Shown: piece by piece, positions 11,341 through 22,349 of the stretch
How positions within the stretch are numbered: the first letter of the stretch is position 1
Layout of the letters: the number at the start of each line of letters is the position of its first letter
DNA from: Pomphorhynchus laevis
Lineage: Eukaryota; Acanthocephala; Palaeacanthocephala; Echinorhynchida; Pomphorhynchidae
NCBI GenBank assembly: GCA_012934845.2
Contig: WNNJ02001603.1
Coordinates: 1 to 64,000 of the forward strand
Length of the DNA: 64,000 nt
Reading direction: 5' to 3'
Program-made: the position numbers and the translations under genes
Notes under the pieces: generated by a model
Databases searched by the model: none
What the model saw: only the letters and a program-made list of their open reading frames with translations
What the model was told of the DNA's origin: nothing

Positions 11341-11901
11341 AATCGACTTATTTACAAGTTTAATTTGTAATTAAAAATTAATAACTGCAGCTATAGTCTT
11401 CCCTCAATTATTTGGACTTTATTAAATAAGAAAGCATTAAAAAATCCTTAAACTTTAAATTTATAGGCACACTCATCCATTAGATTAAATTTGGTAAAAT
11501 GAACACTTGATTAAATACTATTAAACGATTATATATTAGGTACCCAAACTGCAATTAACAAAATAGATTTCTTAGTTAAAATCGGATGCGTTTAGATGTT
11601 CAAGGTCAGTATTTACCAAAAACGATGGTATATACATTGTTTGTACAGGTCAGCATTATTTGGTAATCGTCGTGATAATGATAGGATTAACTTACAATAT
11701 TCCAATATCATTATTGTCAAAATTATATTATATAGTGATAAGTAGTGAATATAACTATGAAAATTGAACTTTCAGATAATGCTCTAACATGTCAGATTTT
11801 ACCGAGTTGCCAAATGAAAATCAAAATTGTACGTTAGCTATAATAAACCTTTTGTATAATAAAATACGACAAAGTAGATATCAACACGATTGCACAATTA
11901 C

Positions 11902-12126
11902 CTCATTTGCTAGACATCTAGGTAAGTGTAAAATCGATATAAGCATGTTTACTTTGGTCATTTCATCTAAATGCTGCAAGCATTTTCGAACAATAGGAAT
12001 GTTTTCTCTCGTAAGCAAACATGATGAACTTTTAGACCACAAATTTCCAGATTCACGATCATGCTCGGTTTGTCCATGTTTAGCTTTTAGTAAGTCAATA
12101 AGCTTTTCGATATCCTGATGAACCAT
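11902..12126 (-). CDS. NELFA: NELF-A exon 1 (N-terminal domain)
   Basis: This exon starts at an ATG (MVHQDIEKLIDLLKAKHG) and runs 75 codons to a donor GAG before GTAATT. Residues about 25-75 read ESGNLWSKSSSCLL, VRKCLQHLDEMTKVNML and ISILHLPRCLANE. The LW...I..VR.C...L....K...L...LHLPR pattern is the N-terminal helical domain of NELF-A, the part that contacts NELF-C/D in the human complex. The spliced product joins in phase 0 to exon 2 (ANE-WNNELILLARDCL). The intron between them is 5,631 nt and packed with transposons. The start lies 122 bp from the minisatellite that begins LINE-1, so the gene promoter and that array overlap or abut. Confidence 0.83.
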
Positions 12127-12248
12127 CTGAATACAATAATTTGTGTTATTTATAAGGCTCTTTTAGTTTATTGTCTAAATAATTTTGTTATTAATCTTGA
12201 ACACACATTTTTTGAACAAACAATTTTAAGAGCTTAAACACACAACGA

Positions 12249-12752
12249 TCAACGACTTTCATACGCTCAACGACTTTCATACGCTCAACGACTTTCAGAC
12301 GCTCAACGACTTTCAGACGCTCAACGACTTTCAGACGCTCAACGACTTTCAGACGCTCAACGACTTTCAGACGCTCAACGACTTTCAGACGCTCAACGAC
12401 TTTCAGACGCTCAACGACTTTCAGACGCTCAACGACTTTCAGACGCTCAACGACTTTCAGACGCTCAACGACTTTCAGACGCTCAACGACTTTCAGACGC
12501 TCAACGACTTTCAGACGCTCAACGACTTTCAGACGCTCAACGACTTTCAGACGCTCAACGACTTTCAGACGCTCAACGACTTTCAGACGCTCAACGACTT
12601 TCAGACGCTCAACGACTTTCAGACGCTCAACGACTTTCAGACGCTCAACGACTTTCAGACGCTCAACGACTTTCAGACGCTCAACGACTTTCAGACGCTC
12701 AACGACTTTCAGACGCTCAACGACTTTCAGACGCTCAACGACTTTCAGACGC
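12249..12752 (+). repeat. 18-bp minisatellite, 28 copies; 5' end of LINE-1
   Basis: The unit ctcaacgactttcagacg repeats head to tail with almost no variation; the first two copies carry cata instead of caga. On the plus strand all three frames are open. It is followed directly by the GC motif at 12752-12765 and then by LINE-1 ORF1. The same order (minisatellite, GC motif, ORF1) occurs in LINE-2, so I interpret the array as a repeated LINE 5' UTR rather than an independent satellite. Confidence 0.9.
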
Positions 12753-12765
12753 GCTCGCTACGCTC
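12752..12765 (+). promoter_or_regulatory. GC-rich boundary motif shared by LINE-1 and LINE-2
   Basis: CGCTCGCTACGCTC occurs at the junction between the minisatellite and the LINE body. The identical 14-mer is found on the minus strand at 21065-21078, in the same relative place in LINE-2. A promoter, initiator or packaging role is inference only. Confidence 0.5.
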
Positions 12766-12869
12766 GCGCGTATTTTCTACAACACTACGATAATATTCGA
12801 GACGAAAACTACGAAACATAAAGTACATAACATACAATCATTGGACATCCATCCATAATTAAGCCGACA

Positions 12870-14250
12870 ATGACGAAAATGACGGTGGCAAACAAGCGCA
12901 ATCGCAGAAAGCAGCGTGTCCCTGACCAAACAGTGCAGTATTCTGAAAAACAGGTGGCTTGTGATCAAAAAGATTGTCAACGCTGGTGCATCCTTGTTCA
13001 CCCTATTGAATATCAGGCAGTGAACAGTGGTCATTTCAGGTGTGAACTCTGCGCAACATAATAAATCAATGAACTCCGAGCACAAATAGATGATCTCAGA
13101 AATCAGATCACAAAGTTGATCTCATCCTCTTCTTCAAAACCTTACCAATATAATCAATTGGAATTGAATAAACTCTGCCTTTCCTCAGTAGATACTTTAT
13201 GTACACCTATCAATTGGTGGAGAGATACTAGCGAACAGGCTCGGTCGATTCGCAACTGGACAAGAGGCAGTAAGCACTCCCGCATGTGCGGTACAGTGAC
13301 CGAAGAGATTTAACAGAGCATCTCCAGCAATAGCCCCACAGGCCAAGAATTGACCTTCCCAGGTGTCAAAGAATTCAGTGATGGGATTGGCCTTGCCGCT
13401 CTACGATCTCCGTGAAAATCGAAGCACACACCGCTTATTCTCTGGATACTCGTTTAGTCCAAAACGAGAAACTGCGTGATCAACCCGAATCGATTGATGG
13501 TTCTACTGCCAGTTTCTCAAATAGCACGCGTTTCATAGAACCTGGCTCACAATCAACTGCAAAAACATCTGGAAATCAAGTAGTGGCGACAAGTCGTGAG
13601 TTGGTTCCACCTGCTGATGCTGATGGTCGCAAAGTGTCTGGAGATTTGATGGCGAACAGTTGCAATGATCGGGAAGAGCAAAGTTCATCGCATATTCGTA
13701 ATCCTCACAATTTTAGTTCAAGTCACATTATGACTGGCAAACCAAAAAAAAAGCGAATCAATCGAGTAAAGCGCGTAGAGCCTCGCGAAATTGATGCCTA
13801 ATCTTTCAGAATGTGCCTGGTGCTTTATCATCATACACCACGCAGAGAAGAATGTAGGCGGATTTAGACCATGTACATTCCGTACTAACTCAGATATGCG
13901 CAGGCGAGAACAGCGACTTTGTCAGACAAATTAAGGTGCTTGGTTTATATCGTTTAGGTAAGCGGTTGGATTTCCATGGGTTGTTAAGGGTGGTATTTGA
14001 AACTAATGAACAGGCTGGATTCGTGATGTCTGTTTCGAACAAATTGCGTGGTGATAAAGTTCGTATCCGTCCTGATTATTCGATGGAGGAAAGAAGCATG
14101 ATGAGGGGAGCTAGGATTGAGTTGAATCGTCGCATTTTGGAGGTAGAAGATAACCTAGTTATTTGGGATTTTCGAGTTGTCCGGAAAAGGCCGTTTGTGC
14201 GTTGGCGTCCACTCGTAACGAGGGCGATCTCATTTGCTTCGATTGTTTGA
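12870..14250 (+). pseudogene. LINE-1 ORF1 (PHD-like finger protein), broken
   Basis: The N-terminus (12870-13061) reads KMTVANKRNRRKQRVPDQ, then ACDQKDCQRWC, H and FRCELC, a Cys/His pattern like a PHD finger. Serine-rich low-complexity segments follow at 13116-13313 and 13412-13801. The last block, 13936-14250, has GLYRLGK, LLRVVFET, PDYSMEERSM and RIELNRRILEVEDNLVIWD, a conserved C-terminal region also found in LINE-2. ORF1 proteins of this type bind the element RNA. The blocks are in different frames, so the gene is inactive as it stands. Confidence 0.7.
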
Positions 14251-16596
14251 TTCCAAATGCTGATGTGCATTCTCAGAGTAGCACGTATCAACGTGCTCCT
14301 ATCATTGGCTACACAAATATTCGTAGTTTAATTTCGAATCTTGATGATGTTAGAGTTCGGACGCATTCTACGCATACAGACGTGTTGGCTATTTCTGAGA
14401 CGTGGTTATACTTTGCCATTCTTGATAACGTACTATCTATTCCATGTTATCAATTGTTACGTTCAGATAGATGCCCTCCTAAGAGTGGTGGTGGAGTAGC
14501 ACTTTATGTTCAGGATAGGAACGTTATTAGCAATAGGAACTTGTGAGTGCTTAATAGTTGATCTTGTTATATATAGCCTCCAGTTTCATTGGGTGTTCTT
14601 TATCGAAAACCCAAATCAGCCATGTTAGAGGATGAGCTGATGTATATTTTAACTAGAGCTTGTAGTATGTGTGATCACTAGTTCATCTTAGTTGGTGATT
14701 TTAATCTACCGACTCTGGTGATTGATCAAGATGGCAACAGTATTATTGGTAACTGTTTCAGTGAGGATAATAATCTATGGGAGTTCTTGGTATGTAATCA
14801 ATTACTCATTCAGCATGTATCTGATCCTATTAGATTTGGCACTGATAGCGTACGTTCTATACTTGATCTTGTATTTTCTCAAAGAGATGGTCAGATATGT
14901 GACCTATCCCATAATCCTCCAATAGGAGGAAGTGATCACTGTGTTTTGGTGTTTAATCTGACTATAGCTTCAGATATTCTTGCAATCGATGCTGAATATT
15001 CATTGACGAAGATGTCATGGCATCATGTTGATGTTGAGATGTTACAACAGTTTGTGTGCTCGTTGAACTTTGAGTGTCGTAATGTTGGAAGCCAGGAACG
15101 TTGGTATTTCATTCAAGATTTACTAATTTGTATATCTGATTATTTTGCTTCGCGTAAATTAATACGTAAAACTGCTCATAAGAAACCTCTGTGGTTTGAC
15201 AGTAGTCTACGTGGAGCTCTTAAAAGACCCAACACTTTGTTCAGAAAGTGTAGGCACAAAGGTAATTGATTGCTCAATTCAAACTTGCTCGCAATGCATA
15301 TAAACGCCTCAGAATTAAGAAACGTATGAAGTATGAGGACCAAATTGTGCAATCTTTAAATAGCTCCTCCAAACGCTTTTGGTCATATGTTCGTCAAAGT
15401 ACGCGTACTTATTGTGCAATCACTAGATTATCATCAAACGGTAAGTTGCTTGATTCCCCTTCTGACGTTGCTAATGAGTTTGCTAATGCATTTGACCTAC
15501 ATAATGCTAGCTCGACCATATAAGATAGTGGTCAGTCAGTCAGTTTTCCTATATGCATTAGTGCTCCCATTGTATTTAATGTGGATGATGTGGCATTGAA
15601 GGTTATCACATTTGTCGTCTTTATCTTCTTCAGGTCCTGATGATATTCATCCGCATCTACTCAGGGTGTTGATTCAACATTTGGCTCCTTCGGTCACTAG
15701 CTTGTTTCAGGCATCTCTGGTTCCATATAGGTACCGTCTGAATGGAAGAGTTCGATAGTGGTGCCGGTATTCAAAAAGGGTGACCCGCGGCTAGCAGACA
15801 ACTATCGAGCTATAAGTCTGACAAGTCATTTGGGTAAGGTACTGGAAAGGATCATCCACGAACATATATTCAGACACTTGAGCATATAGGTCAGCATAGC
15901 TTTATGCAACATGGCTTCAGAAAAGGACGTTCTCGCCTTACCAACCTTTTGTCTGCCCGTGAGGCCTGGATTGAATCCATGTCTCAAGAAAAGGCAGTTG
16001 ACATTATTCTGTTCGATTTTGGTCGTACGTTTAATCGTGTTCCCCATAGTCTCCTCATTCAAACAGTGGCCAGCTACGGGAATTATAGCTCAGTTATAGG
16101 ATGGATTAGAGATTTTCTATCTAACAAATCTTTCAGAGTACGAGTTGGTAGTACCCTATCCTCACCACATTTAATTACGTCAGGAGTTCCTCAGGGTTCT
16201 GTACTACGACCTTTATTGTTTAACATGTTCATGAACAGTTTACTCGCACAGCTCCATTGTCCGTGTTTAGCCTTTGCTGACGACATCAAAATCTGGTGTG
16301 TGGTCATATCTGCAGATGACCATATCCGCTTACAGCGTGACATTGACAGGGTTTATACATGGATTGTTAATACTGGGGTATTGTTTAACATTTCTAAATG
16401 CTCACACATTCGTCTCGGCAGGTCCAATGTGTCTTCCTTGTATAGTGTCGGGACATATAGTATCATTTCGACCAATCAGCTTCGTGATCTTGGCATACTT
16501 ATGCAATCGTCACTTAAAACTAGAATGGATACTGAAAGATGTTGCAGTTCAGCAAGAAAGATGATTTATCTGATTAAAACTTGTTTTAATATCTGA
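14240..16596 (+). pseudogene. LINE-1 ORF2 (endonuclease plus reverse transcriptase), broken
   Basis: The endonuclease half shows IGYTNIRSL, LAISETWL (catalytic Glu), LVGDFNLP and GGSDHCVL. The reverse transcriptase shows SGPDDIHPHLLR, NYRAISLTS, MQHGFRKGRSRLTNLL, IILFDFGRTFNRVPHSLL, SGVPQGSVLRPLLFNMFM and AFADDIKIW with the catalytic Asp pair. The usual Gly in GSVLGP is Arg, and the F..DF.R.FN motif has Arg where the family has Lys/Ser. Stops near 14544, 15269 and 15523 and shifts near 15600-15850 break the frame. The long ORF 15904-16596 is the most intact part. Confidence 0.85.
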
Positions 16597-16619
16597 TTAA
16601 AACTTGATGATTTATCCGG

Positions 16620-16780
16620 GAGAATACAAGGTTAGTTACCGTAAAACGGTAAGGTCTGAAACAATGCTGGGCATCGTTAAAGATGCTATTGTCTTCTAGG
16701 TGTGAACTTACTGTACGAAGCAGAATCCTCTCCATTACTTTGCACGCAATAGAAGTTAGACTTATGGGACGATAATTGTA
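16620..16780 (-). pseudogene. Small LINE reverse-transcriptase fragment
   Basis: On the minus strand this reads NYRPISLTSIACKVMERILL followed by a hydrophilic helix and NDAQHCFR, the fingers motif of a CR1/RTE-like reverse transcriptase. It is too diverged from LINE-1 and LINE-2 to be part of either and is sandwiched tail to tail between them. Confidence 0.7.
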
Positions 16781-16895
16781 TATTTCAGATATAATAATAC
16801 AAATTTATTTAATGTGGCACATGCGTACAAGCTGTACGCTTACAAGTCCACAAACAAAAATGAAAAAGTCAAGCAGATAAATTGTTTAAATGGGA

Positions 16896-19777
16896 TCAGA
16901 TTTGTCGTTTGAAGCACGACAAGGAAGTTGATTGGCGTATATGAATGGGCAGATGGTTCCACGATAGAGGAGCAGCCACAATGAAGGAGCGGAGTCCAAA
17001 GGAGGTAGAGTAGTTTGGGACATGTAAAAGAAGGGAATTACAGAAACGCAAGGAACAGTAAACAGGACGAGAATTATCAATAAAAGGAAGATTGAGAAAT
17101 GAAGGGATATGAAGAGTTACAAGGCGTAAAGCAACGATAAGAAGACGAATTTGAACACGACAATAAATTGTAGGCAAATAGAGAGAAGCAAGATGGTAGG
17201 ATGTATGATCAAAACGACGAAGACGGAGGAGAATTCGGACGGCTGCGTTGACGATGCGTTGTAGGGGAAGAAGAGTGGATTTAGGTGAGTTGGAAAATAG
17301 ACTAAGACAATAATCGAGTCTAGAAAAAATGAGAGAAGATATTAGAGTCATACAAGAAGGGAAATCGATCAATCTACGAGCTTGACGGAGGTTGCGGAGT
17401 ATCAAGGTAGATGAGCGTACTTTATCTCTAACGAAAGGTTTAAGTGAAAGTCGGTTGTCAAAATGGAAGCCTAAGAAAACGAGATTATCAACGACAGGAA
17501 TAATTGTAGAATTTAATGATACGGAGAGAGGTTCGAAGCCGAGGCGTTGAGGTAGGATTCACATAATTTTGGATTTATCAGGATTCAGAGAAAGGCGAAG
17601 GGAAGAAAGATGATTGGAAATTAAGACAAGACAGTTGGAAGCAGAAACACTAAGATCGTGAATACGATAAACAGGTGCATGAGCATAGATGATAATGTCA
17701 TCAGCATATTGCATAACATGAAAGTTAAATTTATGAGAAATCGAAGACAAATCACCAAGAAGAAGAGAGAAAAGCATAGGGCCTAATACGGAGCCTTGTG
17801 GAACACCGGACGGAATGGACGAATGATGGGAGAGAGAAGAGTTAGAATAGACGCGAAATGTACGGTTTGATAGATATGAAGAAAACCATGATACAGTGGG
17901 TAGAGATAAGCCATAATCATGACGAAGGCGGTGGAGAAGAATTGAGTGATCGACAATGTCAAAAGCAGACGAGAGATCAAGAGAAACCATGACACTACAT
18001 AATTTATGATCGCGCGATATGAGTAAGTCTTTATAAACTTTAAGACATGCAATTTCGGTAGAGTAATTAGAGCGAAAAGCGGCTTGGAAGGGAGGAAATA
18101 AGTTAGAGGAAAAGATATATATATATTAACTTGCTTAAGAACTAGACGCTCAAGGAGTTTAGAGAGAGTCGGGAAAAGTGAAATAGGACGGTACGAAAAT
18201 GGTAGTGAAGAGTCGAGAGATTGCTTTTTGATGAGAGGACGAACAGTGGTGCATTTCCAGATGGAAGGAAATGTACGGCTACGAATGGACGAGTTGAACA
18301 ATGTGGTTAGGAAGGGTAAGATAGAGGAGCAGATATTTTTAAGCAAGTGAGTGGGAATTGGGTCAGAAGGAGAGGTTTTATTAGGTAATGACAGCAGAAC
18401 CGAAGAAACTTCATCAGACGAAACGGAAGAAGGTGGAATAGTTTTGGGAGGGAAGTATTTAAAAAGAAGAGTGGGTACAAGGGGGCTATGGGTAGTAGGG
18501 AAAGTAAATTCGATAGCTTAGTTTGTAGATAAGAAGAAAATTCATCAGGATTTATATTACAAGGGGTAGATGATCGTGAAAGAATTGAGTTTAAGATTTT
18601 CCAATGAGATTTAGAGTTGGAAGATGATTCGAGTTGATTTCGCCAAAAGAGAGTACGTTTAGTACGTATAAGAATGAGATATGAACGGCGTTGAGAAAAG
18701 TAGGAATCATGAAGATTTGGAGGGAGTGAGTTGGGAAAACGTTTAAGAAAGCGTTTTTTATACATACGAAAAGAGCGACGGAGTCGACGCTTAGAAAGAC
18801 TACATTCAGAATCGAACCAGGGAGCATGGCACAAGCGCTGGGAACGTCGAAGTCGACTAGGCAGAAGGTTATTGAGGATCGACGTAAGTTCAGAATCAAA
18901 CAGAATGCAGAGATCATCGGGAGAGAGATAGTTAAGAGGAAGTGAAAAGAGTGAAGAATTGAGTAAGGCTGTGCAGAGAATAGGGATATCGAGAAGCTTC
19001 CAGGGTCGACTTGGTGTAGATAAAGGTAAAGGCGGAGAAGGAGGATGGGACGAGTAAGAGTAAGAGTGACAAGGAAATGATCGGACAAACCAGGATCAGT
19101 AATTGACAAGGAGGTATAGTCATTGAAGCAGTTAGGAACAGCAATGATGTCGAGAGCACCGCCGAGAATATGAGTTGGGCTTGTTGAAAGTAATTTATAG
19201 TTAAAACCAGAAAAAAAAGATTAGTTAAAGTGATAGAGTCAGACGGGCGATCAAGACGAATGTTAAAGTCACCGAGAACAAAAGAAGGAGTATAAGACAA
19301 TGAACAGTGAGACATTAGATCTGCAAGGTCGTTAAAGAAGATACGTGATGGGGCAACTGAACCTGGACGGTATACAATCACAAGTTCCAGAGGGAAAGGC
19401 ATTGATAATCTGCATATGAGTAATTCGAACGAAGTGTAACGGATGTTAACGTTGATTTTACGTAAAGACATTGGGTGACGAGCAATGGCAACAATACCGC
19501 CATGGTTAGAAGCAGTAGATGTATGAGATGCAATTTGACGAGCTGATTCAACTAGAGAACAACCAGAGCGACATAGACGACGAATAGCAAGATCGTCAGA
19601 GTCAGAGTGCCAGGATTCGGTAATGCAGAGAATATCGATAGATAATTGATCGAAGATATCGAGAAGCATATCAGCTTTATGAAGAATGGAGCGAGTGTTG
19701 AATAGACTAAGACGAAAAGTATGCTTAGGAGCGAGATTAACTAGCGAAGAAGACAAGGGGGAGATATGGGACGCCAT
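16896..19777 (-). pseudogene. LINE-2 ORF2 (endonuclease plus reverse transcriptase)
   Basis: The endonuclease begins after MASHISPLSSSL and shows LSLFNTRSILHKAD, ILCITESWHS, VLGDFNIRLDR and GLSDHFLVTLT. The reverse transcriptase shows SYRPISLFPTLSKLLERL, VSLDLSSAFDIVDHSILL, SGVPQGSVLGPMLFSLLLGD and MQYADDIIIYAHA. After one TAG at about 17558 the frame resumes with PQRLGFEPLSVS and a conserved C-terminal block (RLDYCLSLFSNSP, LPLQRIVNAAVRIL, APLSWNHLP). Frameshifts lie near 18590 and 19110 and within 17990-18346. The protein nicks DNA and reverse-transcribes the element RNA at the target. Confidence 0.88.
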
Positions 19778-21048
19778 CGAATGTTTGGCCTTGTGTGTAC
19801 AACGTGAAAATTTCCGTTGATTTGACGTATAGATAAGGATGACTCGCCGTTTGTTTCACGTCGATGTTTCTCAATGCGAGCTAAGTTGAGCTGGGCAATA
19901 TCATAAGGGGAGCGGTCAGGAAAGATACGGCAAGTAGATGAAGTGGTAAGAAGTTTAAAACGTTGGGAGAGTACAGAAGAGGCATGTGAACTATGTCGGA
20001 AAACGATTTTTAAGAGTGTAGGACTGAGATAATTGGATTTAGTGGATATGTTTAAACGAATAAAGGATACAGGATCGATATTATTGAAGATGGATGTGTT
20101 ATCATCAGGAAGAATGGTTGCTAGGATAGACCTGAAAGCAGATACATCATCATCGAGGCGAGATTGTGGAGAAGCAGATTCGGAAAGCTTTAAGTTTGAT
20201 ATGATTATACAGCGATCGCGCGAAGGAAAACGATTTCGAGGCAGATGAGCAGATAGCAGTGGAAATGACAGGGGTGCTTGATAGATAATTAATATTGGTT
20301 GGAGCAAGTGTGACAGGAGCGGGGTGTTGAATCGATTGATTAGAGATGTGACTGGAGATGATTTTAAATGAAGAATGTAAATTATTTGGAAGTGTTACGT
20401 GGGAGGTAGAGTAAGGATAATTAAGATAGGTGGGGGCATGAGTGACAGGAATGGAGTGTTGAATCACTTGATCGGAAATGTTACCGGAAATGATTTTGAT
20501 GGAAGAATGCAAATTATTGAGAAGTGATACGGGAGAGCTCGAGTAAGAAGTACGTGAAGAGAATAAAGAAGTTTGAGATTTATTTAGATTGGGGGAGGAA
20601 TAGGAAAGAGGAGGTACGAGATGAAAAGCTTTACCGTTAGCATTGTTAGAATGAGAAAGATTAATGGAAGTTTTGTACGTAGTTGAACGAGGAGTGTGTG
20701 AGAGAGAGTATGTTCAATAATGGGATTATAAGATGCGAAGTCAGGTGTTGATGCGAGGGAAACATCTAAAACAGCATTGGTCTGAGTGGTCGTGTGTGAT
20801 ACAGGAGTAGAGGAGCAGGATAACTGTAGTAGTCGTACTGATGTACAAAAAGCTCAAGTGAAATGTTTACGTTTATACACCGAGTGGTCGGATATTTTAA
20901 AACGAACAAGTGTCCATACATCACAATCTTTGGAATCGCATCCAACTTCAAAGCTGGTATAACCATCATTGCATTCCGATGTGGAAAATTCTTGATCAGA
21001 AACAGGGATATGATATCGCGCTTTTTAGGCATGACCTTTTATCGATAG
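19741..21048 (-). pseudogene. LINE-2 ORF1 (PHD-like finger protein), frameshifted
   Basis: A start ATG at 21030-21032 is followed by MPKKRDIISLFLIKNF. In a neighbouring frame at about 20860-20990 the sequence reads ECNDGYTSFEVGCDSKDCDV and then WTLVRFK and HSVYKRKHF, matching the PHD-like Cys pattern of LINE-1 ORF1. The C-terminal block 19850-20150 (FIRLNISTKSN, LKIVFRHS, CRIFPDRSPYD, RQINGNFHVV) parallels LINE-1 13936-14250. A 132-bp internal tandem duplication lies in the middle. Confidence 0.7.
20304..20567 (-). repeat. 132-bp duplication inside LINE-2 ORF1
   Basis: The word gtgacagga followed by gtgttgaatc recurs 132 bp apart (20309 and 20441). The encoded 44-residue units share a HSSIKIIS / HSSFKIIS core. 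The period is a multiple of three, so the frame is kept. Confidence 0.85.
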
Positions 21049-21064
21049 ATTAAGCTCAATCCGT

Positions 21065-21078
21065 GAGCGTAGCGAGCG
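21065..21078 (-). promoter_or_regulatory. GC-rich boundary motif of LINE-2
   Basis: The minus strand reads CGCTCGCTACGCTC, identical to 12752-12765 in LINE-1, and lies between the 20-bp minisatellite and ORF1. Confidence 0.5.
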
Positions 21079-21196
21079 GAACTGACAGGAATAATCTGGA
21101 ACTGACAGGAATAATCTGGAACTGTCAGGAATAATCTGGAACTGTCAGGAATAATCTGGAACTGACCGGAATAAATTGGAACTGACAGGAATAATT
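21078..21196 (-). repeat. 20-bp minisatellite, 6 copies; 5' end of LINE-2
   Basis: Units of ggaactgacaggaataatct (plus-strand form) repeat six times with a few substitutions. The unit is unrelated to the LINE-1 array, but the position relative to the GC motif and ORF1 is the same. Confidence 0.9.
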
Positions 21197-22216
21197 GTAA
21201 GTATTTAATAGGGATAACAAGACAGTTTAAACTAACAAGATAGTGATACTTGCACTTTATACTCATTCGCTTATAGAAGCATTTAGAAAGAATGATTTCG
21301 ACACCGGTTGTTTTAGGGCGCATCACCAATGTCTAAATTATGTTCTAAAACTTAGCTGTCCGAAAGAAAGGCGATAATCTACCATAGTTTTTCAGATCGT
21401 CTACATAAACGAGGTTTTCAGGTATTACAGAAAGTTATATTATTATAACAAAAAGCAGCAAATGAGCTACAAGCTCGTGTCGCTTACAAAACATGATAAA
21501 AAACGCCAACAAATAAAGAATTTAATCAAAAAAGTCGCAAAGTCCTTCTCTCGGATTCGATGGCTTTCTTGATAGCATCACTAGATATACTTCGAGAGAT
21601 ATTCACCCACTTTAGTGCATTACACTCATTAATTACCCTGGTTGCAAATCGATGATAAACAGAAATTATTGTAGTCGGCTTTATTAATTTTCACACATGC
21701 CAACGAGTTCCTCGTCTATCATTCACGGATAGTAAGCTGGAGAGACCCCCAAAGCCATCGAAAACAATTTTGACTGCAGTTGATAAATCACTGGTCGATC
21801 TGCGGTATTTTAAGGTGCCGATACGTACATTCATAAATACATTTATATATTCATAAATAAAACAAAAAATGTCCTAGAAATGTACTCAGAAAAAAACAAA
21901 AACAATTTAATTTCCTTCATTATGGCAATAAATTTACATTCCATTTAAAGTAAGTACAGTCGATTCGCATAAAAATCATATTCATACGTATGAATATTAA
22001 ACAAATGCAATTTGTTAATAAGCGGATCATTGATTTTCTATTAAATTTCTAAAAAATTGTAAAAACTAAACATGACCGTTTTGTTACACTAAAACGTTGG
22101 AAGTTACGATCGTGATAAACCGATCTGTTCAGCTAGCGCAGTAATGCATTGTTAGTACGTAATTGTCGGGGAGGCGTTATAGTGGCCACAAATACCTCAA
22201 GGCCTTTATTTATTGC
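21197..22216. other. Intergenic stretch between LINE-2 and protocadherin
   Basis: Mixed-composition DNA with no recognised gene. Overlapping polyadenylation signals (AATAAATAAA on the minus strand at about 22206-22215) directly follow the proposed protocadherin tail exon, so the mRNA probably ends near here. Confidence 0.5.
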
Positions 22217-22349
22217 TTAATCTTTGATACTATCGGAGTTAAATGTCTGCAATCCCGAAATAGGTGAACGAAATGAGGTTCCTATGTAGTCTGAACTGTA
22301 TGAATCTTGGAGGTAAGGTTTGTAGCTTGAATAAAATCTCCGAGTAAAG
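22217..22349 (-). CDS. Probable alternative C-terminal exon of the protocadherin
   Basis: A 133-nt minus-strand exon encodes FTRRFYSSYKPYLQDSYSSD then YIGTSFRSPISGLQTFNSDS and IKD before a TAA. The composition (tyrosine, serine, arginine) is typical of an adhesion-receptor tail. The acceptor is GTAGCAG before CTTTACT. It completes a split codon in phase 2, which matches a possible donor GTAAAC inside the last codon of the main protocadherin frame (GATGT before GTAAAC, at 22923). Splicing would bypass the stop at 22920 and add about 43 residues. An AATAAA follows the stop within five bases. RNA data are needed; the donor is not strong. Confidence 0.5.

Larger units (their letters stand above)
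12249..16610 (+). mobile_element. LINE-1: CR1-like non-LTR retrotransposon
   Basis: The order is a minisatellite 5' region, a 14-bp GC motif, an ORF1 with a PHD-like zinc finger, an AP-type endonuclease and a reverse transcriptase. A PHD-type ORF1 finger is known from CR1-group LINEs. The element is close to full length but carries several stops and frameshifts. Its 3' side meets a fragment of another LINE in opposite orientation at 16620. It lies immediately upstream of, and divergent from, NELF-A. Confidence 0.8.
16800..21196 (-). mobile_element. LINE-2: CR1-like non-LTR retrotransposon
   Basis: Reading the minus strand: a six-copy minisatellite, the 14-bp GC motif, ORF1 with a PHD-like finger, endonuclease, reverse transcriptase and a C-terminal domain ending near 16896. 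Nearly full length, about 4.4 kb, with few disabling changes, so younger than LINE-1. A related 5'-truncated copy is at 57631-58745. Confidence 0.85.

Noticed and set aside
12249-12752. CRISPR array
   Set aside because: The units are contiguous 18-mers without variable spacers, and the context is a eukaryotic LINE. It is a minisatellite.
12777-13085. 102-codon minus ORF opposite LINE-1 ORF1
   Set aside because: The plus strand carries the PHD-like Cys/His pattern; the minus frame is antisense.
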